From Pantoea anthophila (GTDB lineage: Bacteria; Pseudomonadota; Gammaproteobacteria; Enterobacterales; Enterobacteriaceae), in assembly GCF_006494375.1 (NCBI RefSeq), contig NZ_VHIZ01000006.1, positions 1 through 46,973 on the forward strand: DNA of 46,973 nucleotides. The letters are read 5' to 3'. Positions 9,267-18,344 of the stretch are shown piece by piece. The position numbers and the translations under genes are program-made. The notes under the pieces were generated by a model. That model was not told where the DNA came from and searched no databases. It worked only from the letters and a program-made list of their open reading frames with translations. Each line of letters starts with the position of its first letter. The stretch's first letter is position 1.

Positions 9267-9391
9267 ATTTGCTTGCTCACTGTTGAGGACCGTTCAGGCA
9301 CGCTACCGCCCCTGGCCGTTACCGAGGCCCATAAGGTCTGTTTCCGGGATGTGATGTTTTTGCTGAGCGCCCGCACAGGCAGACACTCAGC

Positions 9392-9423
9392 AAAAAGAGC
9401 GGACAGAGAAGCTCTGCCCGCTC
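9392..9423 (-). terminator. Intrinsic terminator or attenuator between hcp and clpV
   Basis: On the minus strand GAGCGGGCAGAG pairs with CUCUGUCCGCUC around a 3-base loop and is followed by five T residues, just after the hcp stop. It should end much transcription after hcp while some reads on into clpV, which would favour high Hcp output. Read-through is inferred. Confidence 0.8.
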
Positions 9424-9428
9424 GTGAC

Positions 9429-9920
9429 TTATGCGGTGGCGCGTTCGTTCCAGGAGTCGGAATGAATGATGTTGCCGTCTTTGTAGGTCCAGGTGATTTT
9501 TTCGTAGCGCAGTTCAATCTGCTCAAGATGATTATGCTTCTCGAAAGCCGGATTTTTGATGTCGTGCATCACCGGGTTCACTTTCACCACCTTCACGTTT
9601 TCCAGTCTGGTGTTGAAGTACTCCACTTCCTGGCCCGCGTCGTTGATCCTGTACCATTTGAATTCAGCAGATTTGAGGGTCTGCCCGGTGGTCACTGCCT
9701 TGTACAGGTAGGGGCTGGAGGAGTCGATCTCCTTGGTAAACAGGAACGGGGTGTGAATACGGGTGCCGGTCAGCTTGCCGGTGTTGTTGTCGGTCGGGAT
9801 GTAGAGGTTATGCTGCTGTGCCACCACTTCGATGCTGCCGTCTCGATCCTGAACGTCCACGGACCCTTTGATGTCCGCGCCGCCGTCGTCTTTCAGCCAG
9901 AGATAAACAGGAATTGCCAT
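9429..9920 (-). CDS. hcp: T6SS tube protein Hcp (TssD)
   Basis: The 163-residue ring-forming Hcp stacks into the inner tube and is a secreted hallmark of T6SS. It begins MAIPVYLWLKDDGGADIKG, and includes PYLYKAVTTGQTLKSAEFKWY and a C-terminal ITWTYKDG strand typical of Hcp1-type proteins. A longer frame extends upstream, but the ATG at 9920 has GGAGAG at good spacing and leaves 4 bases after the OmpA-like stop. There is no effector extension, so it is a plain structural Hcp. A strong hairpin with a T run follows directly. Confidence 0.95.
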   Translation of the reverse strand: MAIPVYLWLKDDGGADIKGSVDVQDRDGSIEVVAQQHNLYIPTDNNTGKLTGTRIHTPFLFTKEIDSSSPYLYKAVTTGQTLKSAEFKWYRINDAGQEVEYFNTRLENVKVVKVNPVMHDIKNPAFEKHNHLEQIELRYEKITWTYKDGNIIHSDSWNERATA

Positions 9921-9924
9921 GAAA

Positions 9925-11637
9925 TTACTCTCCATTGTGTAGTGATGCGTCATCATCCTGCGATGACGCCTGGGTGTGGCCCGGTATCTGACAGGCACTG
10001 GCCTGCGGTACCAGACTGATTTCGACACGGCGGTTGAGCGCACGCCCCTCCGGGGTGTCATTGGTTGCGATCGGACGGCTTGCGCCATAGCCCTGCACCG
10101 CAAAACAGCTTTCCGGTACGTCACCGGTGTCACGCATCCAGTCGCGTACCGCTGCGGCACGCTCGAGTGACAGCGTCTGATTCAGTTTTGGGTTACCGGT
10201 GTTGTCTGTATGGCCGGACACGACAATCAGCCAGCCCGGCTTCGCTTTGATGCCGACCAGTGAGTTCACCAGCATTCTGGTGGAGCCCGCTTTCAGCGCA
10301 GATTTGCCGGAATCAAACAGCGACATGCTGTCGAGACGGATAATTTTGGGTACCGGTTCAGGTTCCGGCTGCGGTTCAGGCGGCGGCGGTGGCGGCACAT
10401 ACGAACGGATCGCATCCAGCACCGGCATTCGCAGACGCTCTCCCTGATAGAGACCCAGGCTCATCCGAGCCGGTACACCATTGCGCGCCTGGTCATCCAG
10501 TTCTGTCGCATCGTTACGCAGGACAGCCACGGCATCGGCTTTGGGGCCGAAATCCTGCATCGGGATACGGTCATAGCGGGCAATATCGAAGCTCACACGC
10601 CGCAGCAGCTGGCGATTGTTCCAGCTACTGCTGAGCAGGGCAGCAATGGCAGCCAGCGTGAAAATCCCGAGCGCATAACGCCAGGCTCGCCCACGTGGCG
10701 TCAGGCCGCGTCCTTCAGGGAGCAGCGGCAGAATAAAATCCGGGAAGGGGGAAACCACCGTGCTATCCGTTCCCACCGGCTGCCAGCCCGCAACCTGCTG
10801 GATCGCAGTGTGACGGGCTAGCCATGCAGTCCAGGCAGATGTGGCCAGACTGCCGGCAAGGATCGGTCCCATTCCCCACAACACCGCAACAGGTGCGATG
10901 ACCGGAACATCGGGATGTTCATCCATAAAGCGCGCAGTGACATGCTGCTGAAACCACGCTATCAGGCTGTTTATCAGCACCTGCTGCTGCATCGCTGGCG
11001 ACCCACCGGTGGTGATCCATTCAGCGATTGAACCCGGCGCTGAAGACGCCCGCCAGACCCTCACGCCTTCACCCGGGATAGCCGCCTGCCAGAGCAGATC
11101 ATCCGTCATCGCGCTGCCAATCTGCCCCTTCAGAACCAGTGGCACACAATGACCCGTTTTTTTACGCAACTGGCTGATTTGCCAGCGCAGGGCCAGCAGA
11201 CGACGGGTCAGCGCTTCGCTGTCGGCATGTTTCTGCGGACAGACGCTGACCATCACCGATAGCTGGCGACCCCAGTCAGGCCGCAGCGACAGAACCTGTT
11301 GAGCGACCTGAACCAGATCCTGATGATCCGTCACGCGGATCCAGCATCCCTGCGTGACAGTGAACACTGGTGACGGCTGTCGGCATGTCAGCGGCAGATC
11401 GCCACAGAACAGCACCACAGGCTGACGCCAGGAAGCTTCCGGGAGGTCATCCAGACGCAGGGTAACGTCATGCTCCGCACGACGACTGGCGACCGTCCGG
11501 AACGCCAGGATACCCCCCAGAACGATAAGCAGAAGGAGCACAGAAACCAGTCGGGATACCGGCAGGAAATCCAGGCAGACCACGGCACTCAGCAGGGCGG
11601 CCCACAGTGCAAGCACGCGCTGTTGTGCAGGACTCAT
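9925..11637 (-). CDS. T6SS-associated OmpA/MotB-type peptidoglycan-binding membrane protein
   Basis: This 570-residue protein has two N-terminal membrane segments (about residues 8-45), a large middle domain, a third hydrophobic segment near 310 (LGIFTLAAIAALL), and a Pro/Glu-rich linker. The C-terminal OmpA domain carries the peptidoglycan contacts SGHTDNTG...LS..RA..V and RRVEI. TagL-like proteins use this domain to fix the TssJLM complex to the cell wall, so anchoring is the likely role. I chose ATG 11637, which overlaps the tssL stop in ATGA; a longer frame to 11745 would overlap tssL by over 100 bases. The tssL and OmpA functions are on separate genes here. Confidence 0.85.
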   Translation of the reverse strand: MSPAQQRVLALWAALLSAVVCLDFLPVSRLVSVLLLLIVLGGILAFRTVASRRAEHDVTLRLDDLPEASWRQPVVLFCGDLPLTCRQPSPVFTVTQGCWIRVTDHQDLVQVAQQVLSLRPDWGRQLSVMVSVCPQKHADSEALTRRLLALRWQISQLRKKTGHCVPLVLKGQIGSAMTDDLLWQAAIPGEGVRVWRASSAPGSIAEWITTGGSPAMQQQVLINSLIAWFQQHVTARFMDEHPDVPVIAPVAVLWGMGPILAGSLATSAWTAWLARHTAIQQVAGWQPVGTDSTVVSPFPDFILPLLPEGRGLTPRGRAWRYALGIFTLAAIAALLSSSWNNRQLLRRVSFDIARYDRIPMQDFGPKADAVAVLRNDATELDDQARNGVPARMSLGLYQGERLRMPVLDAIRSYVPPPPPPEPQPEPEPVPKIIRLDSMSLFDSGKSALKAGSTRMLVNSLVGIKAKPGWLIVVSGHTDNTGNPKLNQTLSLERAAAVRDWMRDTGDVPESCFAVQGYGASRPIATNDTPEGRALNRRVEISLVPQASACQIPGHTQASSQDDDASLHNGE

Positions 11638-12323
11638 TTCACGGCTCCCGGTAACAGGCTCTGCAGCATCTGATCCAGCCAGTGATCCAGCCCCCACCAG
11701 AGTGCGGCCACCACCACGACGCTCAGGCCGATACGCACGGGCCATGAGTCCAGCCAGCGCCCTATCCCCCGTCCGGCACCACTTTCTGCCAGAACCGGAA
11801 GCGTATTGGGATAGCTGAAAGGTGAGACCCGTTCACTCAGTGCGCTGACAAGTTTCTGACGCTCCGGATCGTTCAGAGCGCGAAAGCTGCCCAGGAATCC
11901 CAGCATCATGACCCGCTGGAAGCAGGTCAGGACGGCCCGATCGGGCGATGGGTCACGCAGCACTGCGCGCATCCGATCGCACAGCGTGTCACCCGCGTCC
12001 ATGGTGCCAAGGAAGTACCCCTGCAGGGGAATGCCATACCACTGCACACAGGCATCATCCTCCACACCGCGACCTTTGACCGCCTCATCAAGCAGCGCAC
12101 ACTGTGCCGTGAGAATATGCTGACAGCTGGCTTCATCAAGGTCGCTCGCTTTAAGTTCGCGCTGGACCCGTTCGACATCCGCAATGCAGTGCTCCCATAA
12201 CATGCGCCCTTCTCCCTCCTGAAATATCGGGCCGTAACGCAGACTGATCACCTGTAGCCAGGTATTCTGCAGGAGAGCATCAATATCGATAGATGTGGCA
12301 ACACCGCGTTCAGGCTTACTCAT
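11634..12323 (-). CDS. tssL: T6SS membrane-complex protein TssL (DotU/IcmH family)
   Basis: This 229-residue protein has a cytoplasmic DotU-type helical domain and one membrane helix near the C-terminus (about 195-215, VRIGLSVVVVAALWWG). TssL anchors the baseplate to the TssJLM envelope complex in the inner membrane. The short form, without a fused peptidoglycan domain, agrees with the separate OmpA-like gene downstream. It overlaps tssK and the OmpA-like gene by 4 bases each, so the three are translationally coupled. Confidence 0.9.
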   Translation of the reverse strand: MSKPERGVATSIDIDALLQNTWLQVISLRYGPIFQEGEGRMLWEHCIADVERVQRELKASDLDEASCQHILTAQCALLDEAVKGRGVEDDACVQWYGIPLQGYFLGTMDAGDTLCDRMRAVLRDPSPDRAVLTCFQRVMMLGFLGSFRALNDPERQKLVSALSERVSPFSYPNTLPVLAESGAGRGIGRWLDSWPVRIGLSVVVVAALWWGLDHWLDQMLQSLLPGAVK

Positions 12324-13660
12324 GTTCTCAGTACCGCAAAGAGTTCAAGTTCAGGCTCGCCGAGCATGCCCGGCACGTAAAACATACAGGTACCGCTCTG
12401 AAGCATTTCAGTGGCCAGAGGATGAGAAACATCAAGGCTGAAATACTGATTTTCCAGACGCAGCGGAATGGCGGCTGGCACATGACGCAAGGGCGTCAGA
12501 GGAATACCTACCCGCGAAGAATTGACGATACTTCTGACATGATCAGGCGTGCCGACCTTACACTGGCGCGGGAACTGTTCCTGCAGTTGTGCCACCGGTA
12601 TCGGTGAACGCACGGAGAGGTAGTAATCCGCCCCTTCACGCAGACGTGGGTCATGCAGACGAGCCTGCCAGACGTGAAGCCGGGGATCCTGTTCAAGATC
12701 AATTGCCACCACCCGTGACGGCAGGCTGGCTTCCAGCAGATCACCCAGCAAATCAAACAGCGGCGGGAATACGTGGTTCAGTTGCTCATGCTGCCAGATC
12801 GGAATCGCGCTCACCTGATGCTCCAGCGAGAAGGTCAGCAGGCTGCCCGCCAGCCGCGCCAGTTCCGGGTACAGACGCTCCGGCGGGCTTTGCGGGTGGC
12901 GCTGAAACTGACCCAGTACTGGCTCGGCGCTGTTCAGGGCATTGAGCAGCCAGAAGAGTGACACGTCGGCTACGGCAAAATCCGCCATGCGCTCGTTACT
13001 TTCCCGGCGCATCGCCATCAGGCGACTCAGACGGGCGCGGAGCTGTGTCATCAGCTGCTCCAGCTGATTCACCAGCCAGCGGCTGCCCTGCAGAGCGAGC
13101 AACGGGGGCAGCCATGCATCATCGCGTGTCCAGCGGCCCTGCGAATCCTGCTGCAGGCGGGCGACCGGGCAGGTCAGGTAATCACTGTTGTTCTGATGAG
13201 CAAAACGCAGCGTCAGCGCGGGCTGCATCACCGCAATCTGACGGGTATCTTCCCCAAAGAGGTTGCGAACATCCCGCCAACACTGACGATATCGAACCGG
13301 GCGATCGGCTACCTCATCAGGCTTAAGACAGTTGCCCCCATTTGCCCGCATCAGCGGAAGCGCCAGAACCACCCCGACATCCCGGGACTCCCCTTCAAGC
13401 GCCAGCACCGGTGGCAGGTCATCCCCCCTATTCGTGTCGACCAGCGTGCCGTCGGGAAAGCGGATGTGCAGATGACTGGCCTGCAGGCGGCCCAGTTTTA
13501 ATGCGTCAGGTTCAAAAGTTGCCTCAATCACCCCCCAGGGATGGGAGAGCCCCAGTCGGGCGATGCATTCCGCTGACCAGGCCGCATACACGGCCTGCTG
13601 CTGGAAATGCTGGGGTGAGATCATCTGCCCCCGGCCCCATAACGGCTGTTCCGTTTTCAT
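12320..13660 (-). CDS. tssK: T6SS baseplate protein TssK
   Basis: This 446-residue TssK links baseplate wedges to the TssJLM complex through TssL. The N-terminus has the family pattern MKTEQPLWGRGQMISPQHFQ, the P.W..G.....HFQ signature. Length is normal. The ribosome site GCAGGAAG lies a few bases before the ATG, 17 bases after tssC. The gene overlaps tssL by 4 bases, so the two baseplate-anchor partners are co-translated. Confidence 0.93.
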   Translation of the reverse strand: MKTEQPLWGRGQMISPQHFQQQAVYAAWSAECIARLGLSHPWGVIEATFEPDALKLGRLQASHLHIRFPDGTLVDTNRGDDLPPVLALEGESRDVGVVLALPLMRANGGNCLKPDEVADRPVRYRQCWRDVRNLFGEDTRQIAVMQPALTLRFAHQNNSDYLTCPVARLQQDSQGRWTRDDAWLPPLLALQGSRWLVNQLEQLMTQLRARLSRLMAMRRESNERMADFAVADVSLFWLLNALNSAEPVLGQFQRHPQSPPERLYPELARLAGSLLTFSLEHQVSAIPIWQHEQLNHVFPPLFDLLGDLLEASLPSRVVAIDLEQDPRLHVWQARLHDPRLREGADYYLSVRSPIPVAQLQEQFPRQCKVGTPDHVRSIVNSSRVGIPLTPLRHVPAAIPLRLENQYFSLDVSHPLATEMLQSGTCMFYVPGMLGEPELELFAVLRT

Positions 13661-13677
13661 TGGCTTCCTGCCTTAGC

Positions 13678-15219
13678 TTACGATTTGGCCTTAGGCATCT
13701 GAGAAACCAGTGAGAGGTTGACGTCCATCCCTTCCACCTGGAAGTGCGGCACGGCATAGAGCTTCACGCGGAAGAAGCCGGGGTTATCCTCAATGTCTTC
13801 CACCACCACTCTGGCGTCCCGCAGCGGGTGAGAGGCCTGCAGCTCGTCGCCCGGGTCGGTCATTTCCGTGACCAGACTGCGCACCCAGGTATTCAGCTCC
13901 AGCTCCAGCAGACGACGGTCTTTGGTGGTGCCGATGTTTTCACGCTGAATCAGCTTCAGATAGTGGGCAATACGCGACAGCAGGAAGATGTAGGGCAGAC
14001 GGGCATTAATACGGCTATTGGCCGTCGCATCTGCCGTATCATACAGCGCAGGTTTTTGAGTGGAGTTCGCCGAGAAAAAGCACGCATAGTCGCGGTTTTT
14101 GTAATATGACAGCGGAATGAAACCCAGGTTGGCAAATTCAAATTCGCGGGTTTCCGGGATCATGACCTCAGACGGAATTTTCACCTGATTGCCGGTGCCA
14201 AGGTCATACAGATGAATAGGCAGATCCTGCACCGCACCACCGGCCTGCGGGCCCCGAATCTGTACACACCAGCCGTTATTGATAAAACTGCGCATCATGT
14301 TTGCCGCAAAGGCGAAGGAGGCGTTGGTCCAGAGATATTTGTCGTGATCCGGGCCTTTCACTTCCTCAACATAATTGAAGCTGCGAACAGGCACGGTGTC
14401 CGGGCCATAGGGCAGACGACCCAGCACACGCGGCATGACCAGACCGATGTAACGGGAGTCGTCCGTCTCGCGAAAGGATTTCCACTTGATGTATTCCGCG
14501 CGGTCAAAGTAGTTACCGATATCCTTGATAGCAGCCACTTCTTCCATCGAATCTTTCAGGAAAAATTTCGGGCCAGCCGAGCCGATAAACGGCATATGTG
14601 CTGCGGCAGAGACTTTGGAGATGTTGCGCAGCAGCGCGACATCCTGCGCAGACGCATCAAACTCGTAAGCGGAAATCAGCGCGGCAATCGGTTCGCCACC
14701 CGGTGTATCATACTCTTCAATATAGGTTTGCTTATACAATCCGCTCTGGATGATTTCCGGGCTGTCTTCGAAGTCCTGACGCAGCTCTTCTTTTGACATA
14801 TCCAGCAGTTCAACCTTTACGTTCTGACGGAAATCGGTTTTATCAACCAGGGATTTCACGCCGCGCCACAGGCTTTCCACTGCCTGGAATTCTTCGCTAT
14901 GCATCACGGCATCAAGCTGGCGGCTGATCTGATAGTCCAGTTCCGCGATATGGTGGTCAATCAGGTTTTTGTCGAGCTTTTCGACTTTTGAGCCCGACTT
15001 TGTCAGGCATTCCAGAAACACCTGCATCCCGGCAGTCAGACGCTCATCCGCGGTCGCATCTGACATCGCCTGCGCGTCCTGCCAGATGTCCAGCGCACTC
15101 AGTTCAGACACCGGGTTCAGGTTGATTTTTTCAAACAGGGAGGCATATACCCCACCGGCAGCAGGACGTTCCAGCACGACACTCTCGCCACCCGCGGCAT
15201 TCTCATTTTTTACAGACAT
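13678..15219 (-). CDS. tssC: T6SS sheath large subunit TssC
   Basis: The 513-residue TssC/VipB pairs with TssB to form the contractile sheath. Familiar stretches include LIDHHIAELDYQISRQLDAVMH, read here from about residue 84, and a conserved C-terminus ending in PHFQVEGMDVNLSLVSQMPK. Two ATGs lie 6 bases apart. The outer one abuts the AAGGAAG ribosome site, so the inner one (15219, MSVKNENAAGG) is preferred. It lies 39 bases after tssB and is the second gene of the operon. Confidence 0.95.
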   Translation of the reverse strand: MSVKNENAAGGESVVLERPAAGGVYASLFEKINLNPVSELSALDIWQDAQAMSDATADERLTAGMQVFLECLTKSGSKVEKLDKNLIDHHIAELDYQISRQLDAVMHSEEFQAVESLWRGVKSLVDKTDFRQNVKVELLDMSKEELRQDFEDSPEIIQSGLYKQTYIEEYDTPGGEPIAALISAYEFDASAQDVALLRNISKVSAAAHMPFIGSAGPKFFLKDSMEEVAAIKDIGNYFDRAEYIKWKSFRETDDSRYIGLVMPRVLGRLPYGPDTVPVRSFNYVEEVKGPDHDKYLWTNASFAFAANMMRSFINNGWCVQIRGPQAGGAVQDLPIHLYDLGTGNQVKIPSEVMIPETREFEFANLGFIPLSYYKNRDYACFFSANSTQKPALYDTADATANSRINARLPYIFLLSRIAHYLKLIQRENIGTTKDRRLLELELNTWVRSLVTEMTDPGDELQASHPLRDARVVVEDIEDNPGFFRVKLYAVPHFQVEGMDVNLSLVSQMPKAKS

Positions 15220-15258
15220 CAGCATCTTCCTTATTAATCCGTTAAAGCATCGTGATCG

Positions 15259-15756
15259 TTATGGCTGTTTCGGGGCCAGGGCGGAGAGTTCGGCTCTGAG
15301 TTCTGCGCTCAATGCCGGATCGAGCAGAATCTTTTCCAGCTCTTTTCGGAATGCCTGGTTGTCCAGCAGGTTGGCTTTTAAATCGCGAAGTAAATTGCGC
15401 ATGGAAAGCATGGCTTTCAGCTGGGGTATTTGCCGTGAAACCTGTTCCGGGGTGAAATCCTTCATGCTGTGGAATGTCAGCGTGATATTTTCCTCACTGC
15501 CATCACCGGCAAGTGTGTTTTTAACGGTCAGATTGACGTTTGGGGAATATTCGGAAAGCACTGAGTCAAAGTTATTTTTGTTGAGATTAACTTTCTTACG
15601 CTCAGACAGGGGGGCAGATTCCTGACCATGACTGAAGTCACCCGCCACCAGTAATTTAAGGGGGAGTTCCGTTTTCTTGCTTGCGCCCCCCGTATGCAAA
15701 TCGAGTTTCAAATTAATACGTGCCTTCGGCACTTCACTCTGGAAACTATCCGACAT
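15259..15756 (-). CDS. tssB: T6SS sheath small subunit TssB
   Basis: The 165-residue TssB/VipA is the small sheath subunit and the first gene of the T6SS operon here. The start MSDSFQSEVPKARINL is preceded by GAGGG at good spacing. A longer in-frame extension to 15858 is mostly hydrophobic and unlike the family, so it is excluded. Core motifs include PLKLLVAGDFS, the KVNLNKNNFD.VL segment, and a helical C-terminus (MRNLLRDLKANLLDN). Upstream lies about 600 bases of non-coding DNA that must hold the operon promoter. Confidence 0.95.
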   Translation of the reverse strand: MSDSFQSEVPKARINLKLDLHTGGASKKTELPLKLLVAGDFSHGQESAPLSERKKVNLNKNNFDSVLSEYSPNVNLTVKNTLAGDGSEENITLTFHSMKDFTPEQVSRQIPQLKAMLSMRNLLRDLKANLLDNQAFRKELEKILLDPALSAELRAELSALAPKQP

Positions 15757-15815
15757 CTCATCATCCCTCAGATTATCGCTACATGGATTTTTCAGACTAA
15801 AGCTATAGACGCACG

Positions 15816-15845
15816 ATAATAGAATAATGATCGAGATAAGATCAA
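15816..15845 (-). promoter_or_regulatory. Candidate sigma-70 promoter for tssB operon
   Basis: On the minus strand TTGATC and TATTAT are separated by 18 bases, ending about 60 bases before the tssB start. The match is fair in A/T-rich DNA where chance hits are common. Confidence 0.35.
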
Positions 15846-16015
15846 ATATTAAGATCATTACGCTATTTGCTAGATATATTAAGAATTTTCTGCTGAATTT
15901 TAATAGCGGTGATTGTCGCCATACCAGCGATTTGAGCCAGAAGTGAGCAATTAAATAAACATTTATGTCGCTGCAGTGAAAACGAACGAAAAATTACGCG
16001 TAAATGGTTATGGCA

Positions 16016-16029
16016 TTGATTTGCATCAA
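16016..16029. promoter_or_regulatory. FNR/CRP-type palindrome
   Basis: TTGATTTGCATCAA is a perfect match to the FNR consensus TTGAT-N4-ATCAA. It lies about 260 bases upstream of tssB and about 170 upstream of the candidate promoter, too far for classical activation from that promoter. It could serve another start site, or repress. No other gene begins nearby. Confidence 0.5.
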
Positions 16030-16360
16030 TACAGCTACACCAAAAAGAGTCATTGACTGACTGAAGGAGCATTCTGGAACAGAAGATATAAAGGCGGAAA
16101 GAAACGTCGGACGTTATAACGCGGGCTGACAGGAGAAACTGTGGAATATTCCTAAGAAAGATGTCCAGAATGACATCGAATTTTTATTAAGACAAAGCGT
16201 GCCTGATTTAATGCGATAATTGCAGGAACCGCTGGTGAGAATAGATTTAAACCCTCCCCCACACCCAGCCAGCGCGGTGATTTACGCCACCAGAAGATAC
16301 CGATTCACGCACTCTTTAAAACGTGGCCGGAGATCATTTAAAACGTTTTTAAAACCGCCT

Positions 16361-17230
16361 TCAGCTCTGCGCCCGACGGCAGGCGGAGGGCGTCATGCCA
16401 TAAACCTGGCGGAACCGATGGCTGAAATGCGCGGAAGAGTGAAAACCACACTGAAAGGCAATTTCAGTCAGTGTCAGATCGGGACGTGCCAGCAAAGCGT
16501 GTGCGCGTGCCATCCGACGCTGCATCACAAACTGGTGTGGCGCTGCGCCGGTGGTGTGGCGGAACATGCGGGCAAAGTGAAACTCGCTGAGCGCCGCTTC
16601 CTGTGCCAGCACCGCCAGGGTTAAAGGCTGGTCGAGATGCGTTTCAATAAAGTCCAGCACCCGCCGTAACACCGCCGGTGCCAGGCCGCCCCGCACCTGA
16701 GGCAGCTGCCACTGCACATCGCTGTAGTGCTGCAACAGGTGGGTCAGCAGTAAGGTGGAGGCGCTGCTCAGCATCACCTGACTGGCAGGCTGCTGCCAGT
16801 CGCAGCTCAGCAGAAAGTGCCGGTAAAGCTGCGTGATACGGTCGTCAGCAGAAAAGATTTTCTCATACAGGGTTAACTGTGCCGGGCTGCGATCCCATAC
16901 CCGCTCAGCCAGTTGTCGCAGCTGCGTCTCACTGCAGTAGAGATGGACAAAGGCGAGATCGGCCCGCAGGTCCCAGGTCGACTCGGTGCCGGCAGGCATC
17001 AGACAGAAGCGATCCGGTGCCCCACCGTTGCGCCAGCCATGCGCAGTTTTGTGCCAGGTGTCATATCCCCCCGCGACATAGAGGCTCAGCGTGTGGTGAT
17101 CGCTGAAGTTGGTGACACGATCGCCACTGTTAAACCAGGCGGCCAGCTGAATGCCGCTGTGAAGCTGCACCTGATCACGCAGTTGGGCTTTCTGGCGCTG
17201 CAGCATTTCAAAAGTCTGATAAACAGGCAT
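16361..17230 (-). CDS. AraC-family transcriptional regulator
   Basis: This 289-residue regulator has an N-terminal cupin-like sensing region and a C-terminal double helix-turn-helix (about residues 190-285). The second helix pair carries the signature LTEIAFQCGFHSSAHFSHRFRQ, here broken as LTEIAFQCGF then SSAHFSHRFRQ, ending GMTPSACRRA. It is divergent from the EamA exporter at 17409 with about 180 bases between, the usual layout for a regulator and its target. The spacer holds TGCGCAAGATTTTGCAAA-type repeats that could be its operator. The inducer is unknown. Confidence 0.88.
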   Translation of the reverse strand: MPVYQTFEMLQRQKAQLRDQVQLHSGIQLAAWFNSGDRVTNFSDHHTLSLYVAGGYDTWHKTAHGWRNGGAPDRFCLMPAGTESTWDLRADLAFVHLYCSETQLRQLAERVWDRSPAQLTLYEKIFSADDRITQLYRHFLLSCDWQQPASQVMLSSASTLLLTHLLQHYSDVQWQLPQVRGGLAPAVLRRVLDFIETHLDQPLTLAVLAQEAALSEFHFARMFRHTTGAAPHQFVMQRRMARAHALLARPDLTLTEIAFQCGFHSSAHFSHRFRQVYGMTPSACRRAQS

Positions 17231-17408
17231 CGGGGTCGCATTTCAGGTTAAACAGAGTGCCAGTTTACGGACAACGCGGGACAGAAAACAGGTCACATCG
17301 GGACGACACAGAAAAATGCGCAAGATTTTGCAAACTCCGCGCAATCCGCTGTAAGACCTGATTGCCGTACCGGTGCAGACTCCGCGTTTTAACGTGGAGA
17401 TTCAGGCC

Positions 17409-18308
17409 ATGAACCTGTTTTTATATCTTTCTGTGGTGGTGATCTGGGGCACAACCTGGATTGCGATTTATGCGCAACAGTCTGCGGGTGCCAGCGCGGT
17501 CACCGTCGCGGTTTTCTGGCGTTTTTTACTGGCCTCGGTGGTGATGCTGCTTCTGCTTAAGCTGATCAAGCGGCTGGATAAGCTGACCCTGCACGATCAT
17601 CTCTTCTGTCTGCTGCAGGGCTGCTGTGTGTTTGGCTTCAATTTTGTCTGTTTCTATTACGCTTCGGGATATATCAGCAGTGGTCTGGAGTCGGTCATCT
17701 TCTCCATGGCGGTGATCTATAACGCCATTAACAGCTGGATATTTTTCCGTCAGCGCCCTTCCGCGCGACTGCTTCCGGCTATGATACTGGGGATGGCAGG
17801 CATTGTGGCGCTGTTCTGGCACGATCTGCGCAACACAGAGACCTCTGCGGGCCTGCTATGGGGTATTGGATTAAGTGCGCTGGGCACGCTGGGATTCTCA
17901 TTCGGCAATATGATCAGTCAGCGGCATCAGCGTCTGCATCGTGACGTGCTGACCACCAACAGCTATGGCATGTTGTACGGCGCGTTAATGATGGCGCTGG
18001 TTTCACTGCTTCAGGGGGTATCCCTGCAGCCGACATGGAACGCGCAGTGGACAGGCGCGGTAAGCTATCTGGCGATTGTGGGATCGGTGATGGGGTTTGG
18101 TGCCTACTTTACGCTGGTGGGTCGCATCGGTGCCAGCCGGGCGGCCTACACGACGGTGCTGTTTCCGCTGGTCGCGCTGGCACTGTCAACCCGCTATGAG
18201 GGATATGAGTGGCACGCCAGTGCCATCCCTGGCCTTGTCATGATTTTGCTGGGCAATGTCGTGATGTTTGCCCGCTGGCCGCTCAGCGTTAGCCGGGCGA
18301 CCGTCTGA
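17409..18308 (+). CDS. EamA/DMT-family exporter
   Basis: This 299-residue inner-membrane protein has ten predicted helices and the two EamA repeats of the drug/metabolite transporter superfamily (RhtA/YedA-like). It starts LYLSVVVIWGTTWIAI, the typical first helix with a WG..W motif. A longer frame begins at 17373, but ATG 17409 has GGAG 9 bases upstream and puts the first helix right after the start. Its divergent AraC neighbour probably controls it. The substrate is unknown; amino acids or small metabolites are usual for the family. Confidence 0.85.
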   Translation: MNLFLYLSVVVIWGTTWIAIYAQQSAGASAVTVAVFWRFLLASVVMLLLLKLIKRLDKLTLHDHLFCLLQGCCVFGFNFVCFYYASGYISSGLESVIFSMAVIYNAINSWIFFRQRPSARLLPAMILGMAGIVALFWHDLRNTETSAGLLWGIGLSALGTLGFSFGNMISQRHQRLHRDVLTTNSYGMLYGALMMALVSLLQGVSLQPTWNAQWTGAVSYLAIVGSVMGFGAYFTLVGRIGASRAAYTTVLFPLVALALSTRYEGYEWHASAIPGLVMILLGNVVMFARWPLSVSRATV

Positions 18309-18313
18309 CAGAG

Positions 18314-18334
18314 ATGCGGGCGTAGCGCCCGCAT
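18314..18334. terminator. Hairpin between convergent eamA-like and ymgB-like genes
   Basis: ATGCGGGCG, TAG loop, CGCCCGCAT: a perfect 9-bp stem just after the exporter stop and before the convergent gene's stop. There is no clear T run on either side, so it is a weak bidirectional terminator candidate. Confidence 0.5.
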
Positions 18335-18344
18335 GGGCTGGCTG

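Larger units (their letters stand above)
15757..16360. other. Intergenic control region of the T6SS operon
   Basis: About 600 A/T-rich bases separate tssB from the araC-type gene, both reading left. A 69-codon frame at 15863-16072 has no family features or convincing ribosome site and is discounted. What can be seen is an FNR-type palindrome (16016-16029) and a possible sigma-70 promoter (15816-15845). The stretch 16080-16360 shows nothing recognisable. Confidence 0.6.

Noticed and set aside
9429..10160. Hcp with an 80-residue N-terminal extension
   Set aside because: The extension is antiparallel-shadow-like overlap with the OmpA gene; a clear ribosome site supports the start at 9920.
15863..16072. 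69-codon frame upstream of tssB
   Set aside because: No ribosome site, no recognisable domain, and it lies in the A/T-rich control region.
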